From an uncultured Oscillospiraceae bacterium (GTDB lineage Bacteria; Bacillota; Clostridia; Oscillospirales; Oscillospiraceae), in assembly GCA_934589835.1 (NCBI GenBank), contig CAKTOK010000005.1:1-59722 (forward strand): a DNA stretch of 59,722 nucleotides, in the 5' to 3' direction. Positions 1 through 7,327 of this stretch are shown here, in pieces; the stretch's first letter is position 1; each line of letters begins with the position of its first letter. The notes under the pieces were generated by a model that was given only the letters and a program-made list of their open reading frames with translations, did no database searches and was not told the origin of the DNA. Made by a program: the position numbers and the translations under genes.

Positions 1-77
1 CGAACACGGAAGTTAAGCTCGCTTCTGCTGACAATACTTGGCTGGAGACGGCCCGGGAAGATAGGTAGCGCCAACAT
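1..77 (+). rRNA. 5S ribosomal RNA, 3' portion
   Basis: The window opens inside a 5S rRNA: CGAACACGGAAGTTAAGC is the universally conserved loop B/helix III region, and the helix IV/V sequence and closing GATAGGTAGCGCC follow. About 40 bases of the 5' end lie outside the window. The exact mature 3' end cannot be fixed without its pairing partner. It is presumably the last gene of an rRNA operon arriving from the left. Confidence 0.93.
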
Positions 78-81
78 GGAA

Positions 82-120
82 GACGCCCCTGCAACGCTTG
101 TTGCAGGGGCGTCCTTTTTT
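82..120 (+). terminator. Intrinsic terminator of the rRNA operon
   Basis: A perfect 14-bp stem (GACGCCCCTGCAAC / GTTGCAGGGGCGTC) with a 4-base loop is followed by CTTTTTT. It starts a few bases after the 5S 3' end. From here to the next gene end (about 110 bases) I see nothing else. Confidence 0.93.
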
Positions 121-228
121 CCTTTCTCCTTCTATGCGGCGTCTCCATGCCAGCGGCGGCGTGAGCGGGGGCGACTGATTAAAAAGCAAGCAGGGGGGAG
201 ACCGCAGATTCAGAAGAGGCGAGGCGTA

Positions 229-1131
229 TCAGCCATTGATCCCCAGCGCCTCGAACACCGAATCGACCACGGCTTTCCCATTGCGCTCCAGCGCTTCATG
301 GGTGCTGCCGGCAACGTGCATCCCTGCCAGAAAATTCTCCAGTGAGAGCAGAGGATTGTCTACAGCGGGCGGCTGCGCTTCAAACACATCCAGACCGGCA
401 GCGGCCAGCTTTCCGGTGACAAGTGCTTCATACAGTGCCGGCTCATCTACCAGACCGCCGCGGGCGGTGTTGATCAGAATGAGACGAGGGTTGCAGGCTT
501 CGAAGCATTGAGCGTTTACCAGATGATACGTTTCCGGCGTCAGCATACAATGGATGCTGACAAAGTCGCAGGTGGAAAACAGCTCCTGAAAGCCCGCAGG
601 GATAAGGCCCATCTCCCGCAGTGCCGCGCTACTGTGGTGGGCGCTGTGGCAGCAGATCTCCATGTGAAAGCCATCGCGGCAGATTTGAGCCACCTCCCGG
701 GCAACGTGGCCGCTGCCGATGAGGCCAAGACGCTTGTGAGATACCTCGCGGCCTACGGTTTCCGACAGACCGAAGCGGGGGAGCAGGCCCGCGCGCACCT
801 TCTTGTCAATCGCCGTGACCTTGCGGGACAGGTCCAGCAGCATGGCCACGGTGTACTCCGCCACAGACCGTGCGTTGAGGCCGGGGGTGTTTTTTACAGG
901 GATCCCGCAGGCGGCAGCCGCCTCTGTGTCAATGCGGTCAAGGCCCGCGCCGTGCTGCTGGATGAGCTTGCAGCGTGTCGCACGGCGGATCACGTCCGCA
1001 CGGCAGTACTGCTGCCGGATGATAATGGCGTCCAGCTCCTCCGGATGGTCAAAATTGTCCACCAGTTCCACCCGTGATCGTAGGCGCTCTATGGCGGACG
1101 GCGCAATGGGATCATTGAGATATACCTTCAT
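229..1131 (-). CDS. D-isomer-specific 2-hydroxyacid dehydrogenase
   Basis: A 300-residue NAD-dependent dehydrogenase of the SerA/LdhA/GhrB superfamily, which reversibly reduces 2-keto acids to D-2-hydroxy acids in the cytosol. The Rossmann motif LGLIGSGHVAREV lies at residues 135-147. The catalytic Arg (NTARGG, R224), Glu (DVFEAQ, E251) and His (GMHVAGSTHEA, H272) are all present. The short length excludes the ACT-domain form of phosphoglycerate dehydrogenase. The frame is open further upstream, but the start at MKVYLND is chosen because AGAAGG precedes it and the promoter lies just upstream. Substrate cannot be read from sequence; phosphoglycerate, hydroxypyruvate or another 2-keto acid are possible. 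It stands alone, with no operon partner. Confidence 0.9.
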   Translation of the reverse strand: MKVYLNDPIAPSAIERLRSRVELVDNFDHPEELDAIIIRQQYCRADVIRRATRCKLIQQHGAGLDRIDTEAAAACGIPVKNTPGLNARSVAEYTVAMLLDLSRKVTAIDKKVRAGLLPRFGLSETVGREVSHKRLGLIGSGHVAREVAQICRDGFHMEICCHSAHHSSAALREMGLIPAGFQELFSTCDFVSIHCMLTPETYHLVNAQCFEACNPRLILINTARGGLVDEPALYEALVTGKLAAAGLDVFEAQPPAVDNPLLSLENFLAGMHVAGSTHEALERNGKAVVDSVFEALGING

Positions 1132-1186
1132 CGGGAGACCTTCTTTCCATGGACGGGCGAGTTTGCCCTGCGCCAATGTTTTTCTG

Positions 1187-1215
1187 ATTATACGGGAAGC
1201 CGCGGCGAAATACAA
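1187..1215 (-). promoter_or_regulatory. Sigma-A promoter of the 2-hydroxyacid dehydrogenase gene
   Basis: Read on the minus strand: TTGTAT, 17-base spacer, TATAAT. It lies about 55 bases upstream of the chosen start codon and supports that start over longer alternatives. Confidence 0.7.
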
Positions 1216-1252
1216 GAATTTTGCGGAGCAGGGCGATATTTTGCCATCCGGC

Positions 1253-1281
1253 TTGACGGGGGGCTGGCTTTTCGGTATACT
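1253..1281 (+). promoter_or_regulatory. Sigma-A promoter of the 68-residue membrane protein gene
   Basis: TTGACG, 17-base spacer, TATACT, ending 27 bases upstream of the start codon. Confidence 0.75.
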
Positions 1282-1308
1282 GGCAGCAACGTGTAAGGAG
1301 GGATACGG

Positions 1309-1515
1309 ATGGCTTTTGTGGCGTTGGTCGGACTGTATTTCGTGCCGCTGCTGTGCCTGCTGGGTGCGGCGTGGTCCTATGTCCGGTATAAAAATGAGCA
1401 CGAGGACAAGGAGCTGGCAGAGAAGGATCACAGGCGGGTACGGGTGCTGCTGATCGCGGCGGCGGCTGCGCTTGCGATTTTCCTGACGCTGAAATTTATT
1501 TTTCCCGTGGAGTGA
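1309..1515 (+). CDS. Small two-helix membrane protein, unknown function
   Basis: A 68-residue protein with a hydrophobic N-terminal helix (about residues 2-25), a charged loop rich in Lys, Glu, Asp and Arg (about 27-44), and a second helix (about 45-64). A strong AAGGAGG ribosome site, a near-consensus promoter and its own terminator show that it is a real single-gene unit. I do not recognise the family. The charged loop is expected on the cytoplasmic side, so both termini would face outward. Confidence 0.75.
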   Translation: MAFVALVGLYFVPLLCLLGAAWSYVRYKNEHEDKELAEKDHRRVRVLLIAAAAALAIFLTLKFIFPVE

Positions 1516-1547
1516 AAAAACGCCCCGATAGCATCGGGGCGTTTTTT
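1515..1547. terminator. Bidirectional terminator between the small membrane protein and ywlG
   Basis: Nine-bp stem CGCCCCGAT / ATCGGGGCG with a 3-base loop, flanked by six A on the left and six T on the right, so it can end transcripts from both converging genes. Confidence 0.9.
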
Positions 1548-1557
1548 CGGGATGGGA

Positions 1558-2157
1558 TCAGAACACAGGGTAGCCGTCCTTCAGGGACTCATCGTATACG
1601 GCGCGGTCGCCGCCGATGAACTTGGGCCGGACCCGCGCTGCCAGCAGGATGGCGTCGCCAATGTGGTCCTGCGCCAGACGCACCGGCACGGCCACCTTTT
1701 TCAGGTGCATACCGATGAGCGTGCCGCCGATGTCCAGACCGGCGTCGGCGCAGATCTCCTCCAGCGCAACGGGGTGGCGGAAGGCATGATAGGCAGCGGT
1801 GGCAAAGGAGCTGCCCGCCTTGGGCTGGGGCACCACATTGACGATCTCGCCGTTGGGCACAGCCTCATGCTCCACGATGATGGCGCGGTTCAGGTGCTCG
1901 CAGCACTGGGCGGCGATGTAGACGCCCATAGGCGCGAACACGCTGTTCAGTCCCTCGAAGATGGCGTTGGCCACCTCCGGCGTGGACCAACTGCCCACCT
2001 TTTTGCCCACGACCTCGCTGGTGCTGCAGCCCACCACCACGATCTGGCCCCGACGGAGCCGCGCGGCCTCTGCCAGCTGGGCGGCGGCGTTGGCCGCTTC
2101 CTGACGCACCTGAGCCAGAAGCCCCTTGTTTTCCACGTCATGCACGATACCTGCCAT
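1558..2157 (-). CDS. ywlG: YwlG / TIGR01440 family protein (DUF436)
   Basis: A 199-residue protein of the Firmicutes YwlG (DUF436) family, whose biochemical role is not established. Family-typical segments include QIVVVGCSTSEVVGKKVGS near the N terminus, GLNSVFAPMGVYIAAQCCEHLNRA in the middle, and GGTLIGMHLKKVAVPVR near the C terminus. The start at MAGIVHD is chosen because GAGGTG lies 6-7 bases upstream; a TTG ten codons earlier lacks a ribosome site. It follows the ECF S-component gene in the same direction but is separated from it by a hairpin, so co-transcription is uncertain. Confidence 0.87.
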   Translation of the reverse strand: MAGIVHDVENKGLLAQVRQEAANAAAQLAEAARLRRGQIVVVGCSTSEVVGKKVGSWSTPEVANAIFEGLNSVFAPMGVYIAAQCCEHLNRAIIVEHEAVPNGEIVNVVPQPKAGSSFATAAYHAFRHPVALEEICADAGLDIGGTLIGMHLKKVAVPVRLAQDHIGDAILLAARVRPKFIGGDRAVYDESLKDGYPVF

Positions 2158-2191
2158 AAAAAACACCTCGTTTACCCGTAAATTCAAATGA

Positions 2192-2220
2192 TAAGGCGAG
2201 CCGATAAGCGGCTCGCCTTA
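2192..2220 (-). terminator. Hairpin after the ECF S-component gene
   Basis: Perfect 11-bp stem TAAGGCGAGCC / GGCTCGCCTTA with a 7-base loop. On the minus strand it is followed by TCATTTG rather than a clean T-run, so it may be a leaky terminator allowing read-through into ywlG. Confidence 0.65.
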
Positions 2221-2227
2221 TAGTATA

Positions 2228-2737
2228 TCACACGGCGATCTTTTCTTCAAGATGGGTACGGTGCGCCACCTGCAGCAGCAGGAAGCCGGCCACCAGACCA
2301 ACAGCGCCCTGCACCAGATTGCCGGGGACGCTGGCGGCGGCGCCGATGCCCTTGCCCAGCAGCAGCGCGGCATAGCCGAAGTAACCGGCGACCATGATGA
2401 CCTCGCCCACCAGACCGCTGACCAGAGAGGCGGCGGTATTCTTGCCCAGCGCCTTGTAGAGCAGGGCGGCGGCCAGCGCCATCAGACCCTTGATGACCAG
2501 TGTGCCGGGGGCGTAGTGGCCGTAGCCCAGCAGCAGGTCAGCCAGCATGGAGCCGATACCTCCGGCGGCAGCGCCCCACCAGGGACCCAGCAGCCAGCCG
2601 CTCAGCAGCACAAAGCAGTCGCCAAGGTTGACAAAACCATTCATCGGGGAGGGGATCTGCACCACCATCGTGGCCACACAGGCCAGCGCTGCCAGCACGG
2701 CAGCCGTTACCATCGTTCTGATCTTCTTATCGGACAT
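2228..2737 (-). CDS. ECF transporter S component (COG4720/PF07155-type)
   Basis: A 169-residue integral membrane protein with about five or six helices. It resembles the substrate-binding (S) subunits of energy-coupling factor vitamin importers. The segments PMNGFVNLGDCFVLLSGWLLG and APGTLVIKGLMAL are typical of the PF07155 branch. No ECF ATPase or T component is nearby, so it must share a group II module encoded elsewhere. The start MSDKK has GAGGTG seven bases upstream. It is divergent from a MocR-type regulator; members of that regulator class often control vitamin B6 genes, so pyridoxine uptake is plausible but unproven. Confidence 0.87.
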   Translation of the reverse strand: MSDKKIRTMVTAAVLAALACVATMVVQIPSPMNGFVNLGDCFVLLSGWLLGPWWGAAAGGIGSMLADLLLGYGHYAPGTLVIKGLMALAAALLYKALGKNTAASLVSGLVGEVIMVAGYFGYAALLLGKGIGAAASVPGNLVQGAVGLVAGFLLLQVAHRTHLEEKIAV

Positions 2738-2782
2738 GGTCTTGCACCTCACAAATTAGTTCCGCACCGGAGCAAAAAGCTC

Positions 2783-2811
2783 TTGCAATCGCGGTCAAGC
2801 TGTATTATAGT
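2783..2811 (+). promoter_or_regulatory. Probable promoter of the MocR regulator gene
   Basis: TTGCAA, 17-base spacer, TATAGT. The predicted transcription start falls at the left arm of the inverted repeat that follows. Confidence 0.5.
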
Positions 2812-2816
2812 GGGAA

Positions 2817-2862
2817 CTGGTATTATTAAAATATCCATTTTGATTTTTCTTGTTAATACCAG
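2817..2862. promoter_or_regulatory. Candidate MocR operator, inverted ATACCAG boxes
   Basis: CTGGTATTA and TAATACCAG form a perfect 9-base inverted repeat separated by 28 bases, in the gap between the divergent ECF and MocR genes. ATACCA is the half-site bound by the MocR family member GabR of Bacillus. The right arm nearly touches the ribosome site of the regulator, which would allow autorepression. Confidence 0.6.
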
Positions 2863-2873
2863 ATGGAGGGCGT

Positions 2874-4277
2874 ATGCTTACCTATCCCCTGACAAAAACC
2901 GGCGGCGTCAGCCTGTACGAGCAGCTGTACCGCTGCATCAAGGACGATATTCTGGCGGGGCGTCTGACAGCGGAGGAAAAGCTGCCGTCCAAGAGAGCCT
3001 TGGCGGCCCATCTGGAGGTTAGCGTCATCACGGTAAAAAACGCCTACGAGCAGCTGATGGCGGAGGGGTACATCTACGGCAGGGAAAAGCGGGGCTACTA
3101 CGTCAGCCCCGTGCAGCGGCCGCTGGCGGCTCAGCAGACAGCGGGAGAGCTTCCGCCGCTGCCGGAGCCGAGCTGGGAGATGGACCTTGTGACCAATTCC
3201 ATCGCGGCGGAGGATTTCCCCTTCACCGTGTGGGCGCGGCTGATGCGCCAGACCATTCTGGAGCAGGGGACGAGCCTGCTGTACGCCATGCCGCCGCAGG
3301 GCGCGCCGGAGCTGCGCCGCGCCATCGCCGCCTATCTCCGGCAGTTTCGGGGCATGGCGGTGGACGCGGGGCAGATCATCATCGGCGCCGGCACGGAGCT
3401 GCTGTACAGTATGCTGGTGCAGCTGCTGGGGCGGGACAAGCGTTACGCCGTGGAGGACCCGGGCTACGGCAAGATCGCCCGCATCTACCGCAGCAATCAG
3501 GCGGAGGTGTCCTACATCCCGCTGGACAGCGGGGGCCTGTCGGTGGCGGCACTGGAGGGCGCGGGAGCCGACGTGGTCCACATCTCTCCCAGCCATCACT
3601 ACCCCACGGGGCTGGTGATGCCCATTGCACGCCGTCAGGAGCTGCTGCACTGGGCGGAGCAGGGGACGGACCGCTTTATTCTGGAGGATGACTACGACAG
3701 TGAGTTCCGGTTTGTGGGACGGCCCATCCCGACACTGTTCTCCGTGGATGAGGGAGGGCGCGTCATTTACCTGAACACCTTTTCCAAGACCATCGCGCCC
3801 TCGATCCGCATCAGCTATATGGTGCTGCCCCGCCGGCTGCTGGCGGCGTTTCGGGAGAAGCTGGGGTTCTACGCCTGCACCGTCTCCGGCTTTGAGCAGT
3901 ACACCCTGGCTCGCTTTATGGCGGAGGGCTACTACGAAAAGCACCTGAATCGGATGCGAAAGCGCTATCATCAGAAGCGGGACGCGGTCATCGCCTGCAT
4001 CCGCAGCGGCCCGCTGGCTCATCGCGTCCGCATCACCGAGGAGGACGCAGGGCTGCACTTCCTGATGACGCTGGACACGGCGCTGCCCGACGGGGCGCTG
4101 CGGCGTCTGGCGGAGGAGCGGGGGCTGCGGCTGGCCATGCTGTCGGAGTACTACCGCGACAGAGCCGCCGCGCCGCCCCATGTGCTGGTGGTGAACTATT
4201 CCGGCATTGATATGGAAAAACTGCCCCGGGCGTTGGCGCGTCTGGCGGCGCTATTGGAGGAAAACGACCATGAATGA
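2874..4277 (+). CDS. MocR/PdxR-type PLP-dependent transcription regulator
   Basis: A 467-residue fusion of a GntR winged-helix DNA-binding domain (about residues 12-78, with LPSKRALAAHLEVSVITVKNAYEQL) and a fold-type I aminotransferase domain (about 105-460). The PLP-binding lysine is K305 in NTFSKTIAPS, and EDDYDSEF at 271-278 supplies the cofactor-binding Asp. Such proteins use PLP or an aldimine as a signal and control B6, GABA or similar pathways. The start at MLTYP follows GGAGGG with a short gap of about 3 bases; a TTG eight codons earlier is less likely. Divergent from the S component gene, its probable target. Confidence 0.9.
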   Translation: MLTYPLTKTGGVSLYEQLYRCIKDDILAGRLTAEEKLPSKRALAAHLEVSVITVKNAYEQLMAEGYIYGREKRGYYVSPVQRPLAAQQTAGELPPLPEPSWEMDLVTNSIAAEDFPFTVWARLMRQTILEQGTSLLYAMPPQGAPELRRAIAAYLRQFRGMAVDAGQIIIGAGTELLYSMLVQLLGRDKRYAVEDPGYGKIARIYRSNQAEVSYIPLDSGGLSVAALEGAGADVVHISPSHHYPTGLVMPIARRQELLHWAEQGTDRFILEDDYDSEFRFVGRPIPTLFSVDEGGRVIYLNTFSKTIAPSIRISYMVLPRRLLAAFREKLGFYACTVSGFEQYTLARFMAEGYYEKHLNRMRKRYHQKRDAVIACIRSGPLAHRVRITEEDAGLHFLMTLDTALPDGALRRLAEERGLRLAMLSEYYRDRAAAPPHVLVVNYSGIDMEKLPRALARLAALLEENDHE

Positions 4278-4773
4278 CGAACTGACCCGCAGCGATCTGC
4301 AGAAGATGCAGGAGGAGATCGATTATCGCGTGCAGGTGCTGCGCCCCAAGCTGATCGAGGATGTGCAGACGGCCCGCGCCTTCGGCGATCTCAGCGAGAA
4401 TTTCGAGTATAAGTGCGCCAAGCAGGACAAGAACCGCAACGACGCCCGCATCCGCTATTTGCAGCGGATGATCAGGACCGCGCGGGTCATCGAGGACCGC
4501 TCCACCGCCGACACGGCGGGCCTGTACGACACAGTGGAGCTCTTTATGGAGAATCTGGGCAGGAGCCGGAGGATCCAGCTGGTCACCACCCTGCGGCAGG
4601 ACGCGCTGAAGGGCCTGATCAGCAAGGAGTCGCCGGTGGGCCGCGCCGTCATGGGCGCGCGGGTGGGTGATCGCGTCCATGTGGACATGGGCGGCGGCAA
4701 GGGCTACTACGTCCGCATCGACGCCATTGAGAAGGGGCAGGACGATGGCTCCATCCCTATCGGCAGCTTTTGA
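4270..4773 (+). CDS. GreA/GreB-family transcription elongation factor
   Basis: A 167-residue cytosolic factor that would bind the secondary channel of RNA polymerase and stimulate cleavage of backtracked transcripts. The N-terminal coiled coil (about residues 5-75) carries the acidic tip GDLSENFEY, with D40 and E43 matching the catalytic acidic pair of GreA. A C-terminal FKBP-like domain follows (about 85-160). It overlaps the end of the MocR gene by 8 bases and uses a GGAGG inside that gene, so the two are translationally coupled. It may be a second Gre-like paralogue rather than the housekeeping greA. Confidence 0.87.
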   Translation: MNDELTRSDLQKMQEEIDYRVQVLRPKLIEDVQTARAFGDLSENFEYKCAKQDKNRNDARIRYLQRMIRTARVIEDRSTADTAGLYDTVELFMENLGRSRRIQLVTTLRQDALKGLISKESPVGRAVMGARVGDRVHVDMGGGKGYYVRIDAIEKGQDDGSIPIGSF

Positions 4774-4813
4774 AAAAGGAGGAGAACAGCCATCGGCTGT
4801 TCTCCTCCTTTTT
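4773..4813. terminator. Bidirectional terminator between gre-like and HAD genes
   Basis: A very long perfect stem (AAAAAGGAGGAGAACAGC / GCTGTTCTCCTCCTTTTT, 18 bp) with a 5-base loop. It overlaps the stop codons of both converging genes. Confidence 0.93.
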
Positions 4814-5439
4814 CAAAGCAGCTCTTCAAACGAGCGGATGTACCGGCTGCATACGGCCCGCATTTCCGGCTCCGTAGCGGCGAAGAAGGGGTCGTACACC
4901 CCCACGGTGTGCATTCCGGCGGCTTTCGCGCCGCGGCAGGCCTCCACGGAGTCATCGTACAGCGTGCAGTCCTCCGGCACCGCGCCTGCCATGTCTGCCG
5001 CCATCCGCCACAGCTGGGGGTCCTTCTTTTCGCGGTGCAGCTCCTGAGCAAAGATGACCTGCTCGAAGTAGGGCATCAGCCCCAGATGGGTCAGGGCGGT
5101 GCGGCAGTGGACCGGCACGGCGCTGGTGACCACGATCATCCGCTCTCCCTTGCGGCGCAGGAGATCCAGATAGGCGGTGACGCCGGGCTTTACCGGTACG
5201 GACGTGCCGTACAGGTCGCCGGCCATGTCCATCCACTCGGCCATGATGGCCTCCTCCGACTCCGGCAGACGGCAGAACTCTTTGGTGAACTTGGCTGCCA
5301 GCGGGAAGATGGTGTGGGCCACGCCCTCGTAGTATTCCTTCGTGTACGGCAGGCCCCGCCTGGCCAGAAAGGCGGTGTCCACGTCCTTCCAGATGCCGTT
5401 GGAGTCAATGAGGGTGCCGTCCATATCAAAAATCTGCAT
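4813..5439 (-). CDS. HAD-superfamily hydrolase (phosphoglycolate phosphatase-like)
   Basis: A 208-residue phosphatase of the haloacid dehalogenase fold with the usual four motifs: DMDGTLIDS near residue 4 (nucleophile Asp and acid/base Asp), VVTSAVP (motif II Ser/Thr), the motif III Lys in REKKDPQLW, and LYDDSVEA (metal-binding acids). A helical cap after motif I places it in subfamily I. Substrate unknown. Two ATG codons lie next to each other; the second is chosen because it gives the better gap (6 bases) to AGGAG. Its 5' untranslated region contains the imperfect palindrome described separately. Confidence 0.88.
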   Translation of the reverse strand: MQIFDMDGTLIDSNGIWKDVDTAFLARRGLPYTKEYYEGVAHTIFPLAAKFTKEFCRLPESEEAIMAEWMDMAGDLYGTSVPVKPGVTAYLDLLRRKGERMIVVTSAVPVHCRTALTHLGLMPYFEQVIFAQELHREKKDPQLWRMAADMAGAVPEDCTLYDDSVEACRGAKAAGMHTVGVYDPFFAATEPEMRAVCSRYIRSFEELL

Positions 5440-5490
5440 CATGTGCTCCTTTGCGGGAAAATCTCTCTTGCAAATCCGTAAGTGGGATGT

Positions 5491-5536
5491 TACCATCGAC
5501 TGACGGGGGCGTGTTTGCCCCTGTTGATCGACGGTA
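5491..5536. repeat. Imperfect palindrome related to the ends of the 12.6-kb inverted-repeat element
   Basis: TACCATCGACTGACGGGGGC is followed directly by the inverse of TACCGTCGATCAACAGGGGC. Both arms resemble the terminal repeats of the element near 12.6 kb (TACCATCGATTGACAAGG), and the outermost bases are again TA on both sides. It lies in the leader of the HAD gene, where the RNA would fold into a hairpin. Confidence 0.6.
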
Positions 5537-5564
5537 TCATAGCATAATTCCAGCAGGCTGTAAA
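5536..5564 (-). promoter_or_regulatory. Probable promoter of the HAD hydrolase gene
   Basis: Read on the minus strand: TTTACA, 17-base spacer, TATGAT. Transcription would start within the palindrome that follows. Confidence 0.55.
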
Positions 5565-5607
5565 TGGAGAAAAAGCCTGATTTTCGGCGAAAGCGAGGAA
5601 AACGCGT

Positions 5608-6513
5608 ATGCAGACCATCAACTATCGCAAGGGGCTTCCGGCCATGGCGGTGTGCTTCTTCCTATGGGGGTTCCAGCCGCTGTATTGGTATCTGTGTACC
5701 TGCCTGTGCGGCGAGATCGACACATTTTTCCTCATGGCCTGCCGCGTCGTATGGGCGGCGGTGTGCTGCCTGTGCATTCTGAAGGTGCAGGGCAAGCTGC
5801 CTCAGCTGTGGGCTGTGTTCCGGAGCAGGCAGGCGCTCCGGCGGGAGATCCCCGCCGCCGTGCTGCTGTTTGGAGACTGGATGGTGTACCTCTGGGCCGT
5901 GCAGAATGGCCGCGTGCTGGAGTGCAGCCTGGGCTACTACATTCAGCCGCTGGTGGTGTTCGCGCTGGGAGCCCTGATTTTTAAGGAGAAAATGAGCTGG
6001 CGGCATTGCATCATCCTCGCCATCGTCGCGGTGGGCATCGCGCTGTCCACATCCGGCTTCGGCGGCGTACCCTATGTCACCATCGCGCTGGCACTGATGT
6101 TCGCGGTGTACGCCGCCATCAAAAAGAGCCTGACCATCGACGCCATCGTGTCCACCTCGGCGGAGATCCTGATGATGACGCCTGTGGCGCTGCTGTTTAT
6201 CGCCTTTTGCCGCATGGGGCCAGACGGCATGGGCAGCATGACCGCGCTCAAGCAGGTGCTGATGATCGGCGGCGGCATCGTCACCGGCCTGCCCATGGTC
6301 TTCTACGCCATCGGTGTGCGGCACCTGCCGCTGATGACCACCGGCATCTGCCAGTACATCAGCCCTACGCTGTCCCTCGTCTGCGGCGCCATCATGGGTG
6401 AGAGCCTGACTCACGAAAAGCTGGTGAGCTTTCTGTTCATCTGGGCAGGCGTCATCCTCTATGTGCTGAACACCATCTATGAGGAGAAGCGGCGGAGAAA
6501 GGCCGCGGCATAG
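5608..6513 (+). CDS. rarD: EamA/RarD-type drug/metabolite permease
   Basis: A 301-residue inner-membrane protein with about ten hydrophobic helices, in the DMT superfamily RarD branch. Family features include KGLPAMAVCFFLWGFQPLYW at the N terminus, RVVWAAVCC, NGRVLECSLGYYIQPL, and QYISPTLSL in the C-terminal half. RarD proteins are thought to export or import small metabolites; the substrate is not known. GAGGA lies about ten bases before the ATG. The C terminus is a short basic tail. Confidence 0.87.
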   Translation: MQTINYRKGLPAMAVCFFLWGFQPLYWYLCTCLCGEIDTFFLMACRVVWAAVCCLCILKVQGKLPQLWAVFRSRQALRREIPAAVLLFGDWMVYLWAVQNGRVLECSLGYYIQPLVVFALGALIFKEKMSWRHCIILAIVAVGIALSTSGFGGVPYVTIALALMFAVYAAIKKSLTIDAIVSTSAEILMMTPVALLFIAFCRMGPDGMGSMTALKQVLMIGGGIVTGLPMVFYAIGVRHLPLMTTGICQYISPTLSLVCGAIMGESLTHEKLVSFLFIWAGVILYVLNTIYEEKRRRKAAA

Positions 6514-6521
6514 CGCATCTC

Positions 6522-6553
6522 CCAGCGCCGCCCGGCTTGCCGGACGGCGCTGG
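6522..6553 (+). terminator. GC-rich hairpin after rarD
   Basis: CCAGCGCCG...CGGCGCTGG forms a strong stem-loop 9 bases after the stop codon, with no T-run, so it may be a weak terminator or an mRNA-stabilising hairpin. Confidence 0.55.
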
Positions 6554-6564
6554 TGTCTACGATA

Positions 6565-6593
6565 TGGACAAACGGGGAAAGCTGTGGTATAAT
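6565..6593 (+). promoter_or_regulatory. Promoter of the thymidylate-kinase-like gene
   Basis: TGGACA, 17-base spacer, TATAAT, ending 42 bases before the start codon. Confidence 0.7.
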
Positions 6594-6635
6594 ATCCGGC
6601 ATCATGGGGCATTGCGGCCTGAGGAGGAGAACGGT

Positions 6636-7304
6636 ATGCAGGGGAAGCTCATCGTGTTTGAGGGAACGGATGGCTCCGGAAAGGCTACCCAGACGGCGCT
6701 GCTGTGTCAGGAGCTGGAAAAACGGGGCGTGCCCTTCCGCAAGCTGGAATTCCCCCGTTATCAGGAGGAGTCCTCCGCACTGATCCGGCTCTATCTGGGA
6801 GGCGCCTTCGGCACCGATCCCAGTGACGTCAATGCTTACGCTGCGTCGGTGTTCTATTCCGTGGACCGCTATGCTTCCTATAAGCAGGACTGGGGCGGGT
6901 TCTACGAATCCGGCGGCTTGCTGATCGCCGACCGCTACACCACCAGCAACGCCGTCCACCAGACGGCCAAGCTGCCGCCGGAGCAGCGGGACGCATTTCT
7001 GGACTGGCTCTTCGATTTCGAATACCGGCTACTGGGGCTGCCGGAGCCTACCCGTGTGCTGTATCTGGATATGCCCACCGAGGCCACGGAGCGCATGATG
7101 CGCCGCCGCGAGTCGGACACCCATACCACCGCCGATATCCACGAGCGGGACGAGGACTACCTCCGCCGCTGCCGGGAGAACGCGGCCCATGTGGTGGCAC
7201 GCTGCGGCTGGACGCGGATCGACTGCGCCGCCGGCGGCCAGCCCCGCAGCATCGAGGAGATCCACCGCGATGTCATGGCGCGTGTGGCCGACCTGATCGG
7301 CTGA
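6636..7304 (+). CDS. Thymidylate kinase-like nucleotide kinase
   Basis: A 222-residue P-loop kinase of the thymidylate/deoxynucleoside kinase family. The Walker A motif is FEGTDGSGK (residues 8-16), the base-binding DRY-type motif is ADRYTTSN, and a lid with many arginines plus ADIHERDEDYLRR follows. It would phosphorylate dTMP or a related nucleotide with ATP. Clostridia often carry this form beside or instead of classical tmk. The start follows GAGGAGGAG with about 6 bases of spacing. It begins a probable operon with mltG and the U32 peptidase gene. Confidence 0.87.
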   Translation: MQGKLIVFEGTDGSGKATQTALLCQELEKRGVPFRKLEFPRYQEESSALIRLYLGGAFGTDPSDVNAYAASVFYSVDRYASYKQDWGGFYESGGLLIADRYTTSNAVHQTAKLPPEQRDAFLDWLFDFEYRLLGLPEPTRVLYLDMPTEATERMMRRRESDTHTTADIHERDEDYLRRCRENAAHVVARCGWTRIDCAAGGQPRSIEEIHRDVMARVADLIG

Positions 7305-7327
7305 CCGCCTGAAAGGAGTTTTTTGTT

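Noticed and set aside
2738..2873. Riboswitch upstream of the ECF S component
   Set aside because: The leader is too short and lacks recognisable TPP, FMN, cobalamin or folate motifs; the inverted ATACCAG boxes explain the region better.
4707..5051. 114-codon minus-strand frame over the gre/HAD terminator
   Set aside because: It reads through a strong terminator and lies out of frame with the HAD hydrolase that has all four motifs.
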